This document shows, piece by piece, positions 63,908 through 64,000 of a stretch of 64,000 bases of DNA; positions within the stretch are counted from its first letter, which is position 1; each line of letters opens with the position of its first letter. Under the pieces are notes generated by a model, which had not been told where the DNA came from, made no database searches, and was given only the letters and a program-made list of their open reading frames with translations. The stretch is from Saxidomus purpurata. Its lineage: Eukaryota > Mollusca > Bivalvia > Venerida > Veneridae. The stretch lies in NCBI GenBank assembly GCA_022818135.1, contig JAFMSR010000009.1:17822063-17886062 (forward strand). The letters are read 5' to 3'. The position numbers were made by a program, and so were the translations under genes.

Positions 63908-64000
63908 GTAGGTTTATATGTGTGTTTTTACTCTGCAGTGAGAGCCTGTGATACCCTTTATATAGCCATGATACTCTTGATAATTGTTGGGGTTTTTTTT
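63908..64000 (+). other. Start of intron 59
   Basis: Only the first 93 bases are present. Confidence 0.7.

Overview
This is a eukaryotic window. It most likely comes from a bivalve mollusc (inferred). The reasons are AT-rich introns, several tRNA-derived SINEs, pogo-like MITEs, and mobile elements with tandem cores carrying CCGT microsatellites and the AGGTCAAAGGTCAAGGTCA word, which I associate with bivalve 'pearl'/Helitron-type elements. I could not check this against a database.

I can support one gene. It runs left to right across the whole window and leaves it at both ends. I traced 59 coding exons (403 to 63907) by hand with AG/GT boundaries. Every junction keeps the reading frame, giving 12,539 coding bases (4,179 whole codons plus split codons at each edge) without a stop. 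No start codon, signal peptide, stop codon, or lectin, kinase, EGF or membrane domain is seen among the exons, so both termini lie outside. The product is a giant secreted or extracellular protein made only of GCC2/GCC3 (ephrin-receptor-like, Pfam PF07699-type) cysteine-rich repeats, of the form C-x2-C-P-x-G-x-Y-C ... C-x-A-G-Y-Y-C-P-x-G-S/T. There are about 150 x-Y-C/Y-F-C motifs and many N-x-S/T sequons. Introns are mostly phase 1 (44 of 58) and usually split a glycine codon.

The short repeats are arranged in a higher-order unit of about 680 residues. Three markers (a Y-C-D-N-T/S block, an N/D-W-x2-C-P block and a G-V-D-x3-P block) each recur five times at nearly constant coding distance. 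The window therefore holds about six copies of a large tandemly duplicated module.

The introns hold the rest. There are three minisatellites: 15 bp units at 5107-6178, 37 bp units at 47706-48765 and 68 bp units at 51011-51660. The last two are tandem copies of exon edges and so multiply a splice acceptor and a splice donor. There are also tandem-core mobile elements (13796, 19370, 25139/28101, 30290, 33982, 40395, 58766, 61598), a 2.6 kb terminal-inverted-repeat insertion nested inside one of them (25453-28100), MITEs, SINEs and foldbacks. A poly-C stretch with decayed sequence at 19020-20230 looks like poor assembly.
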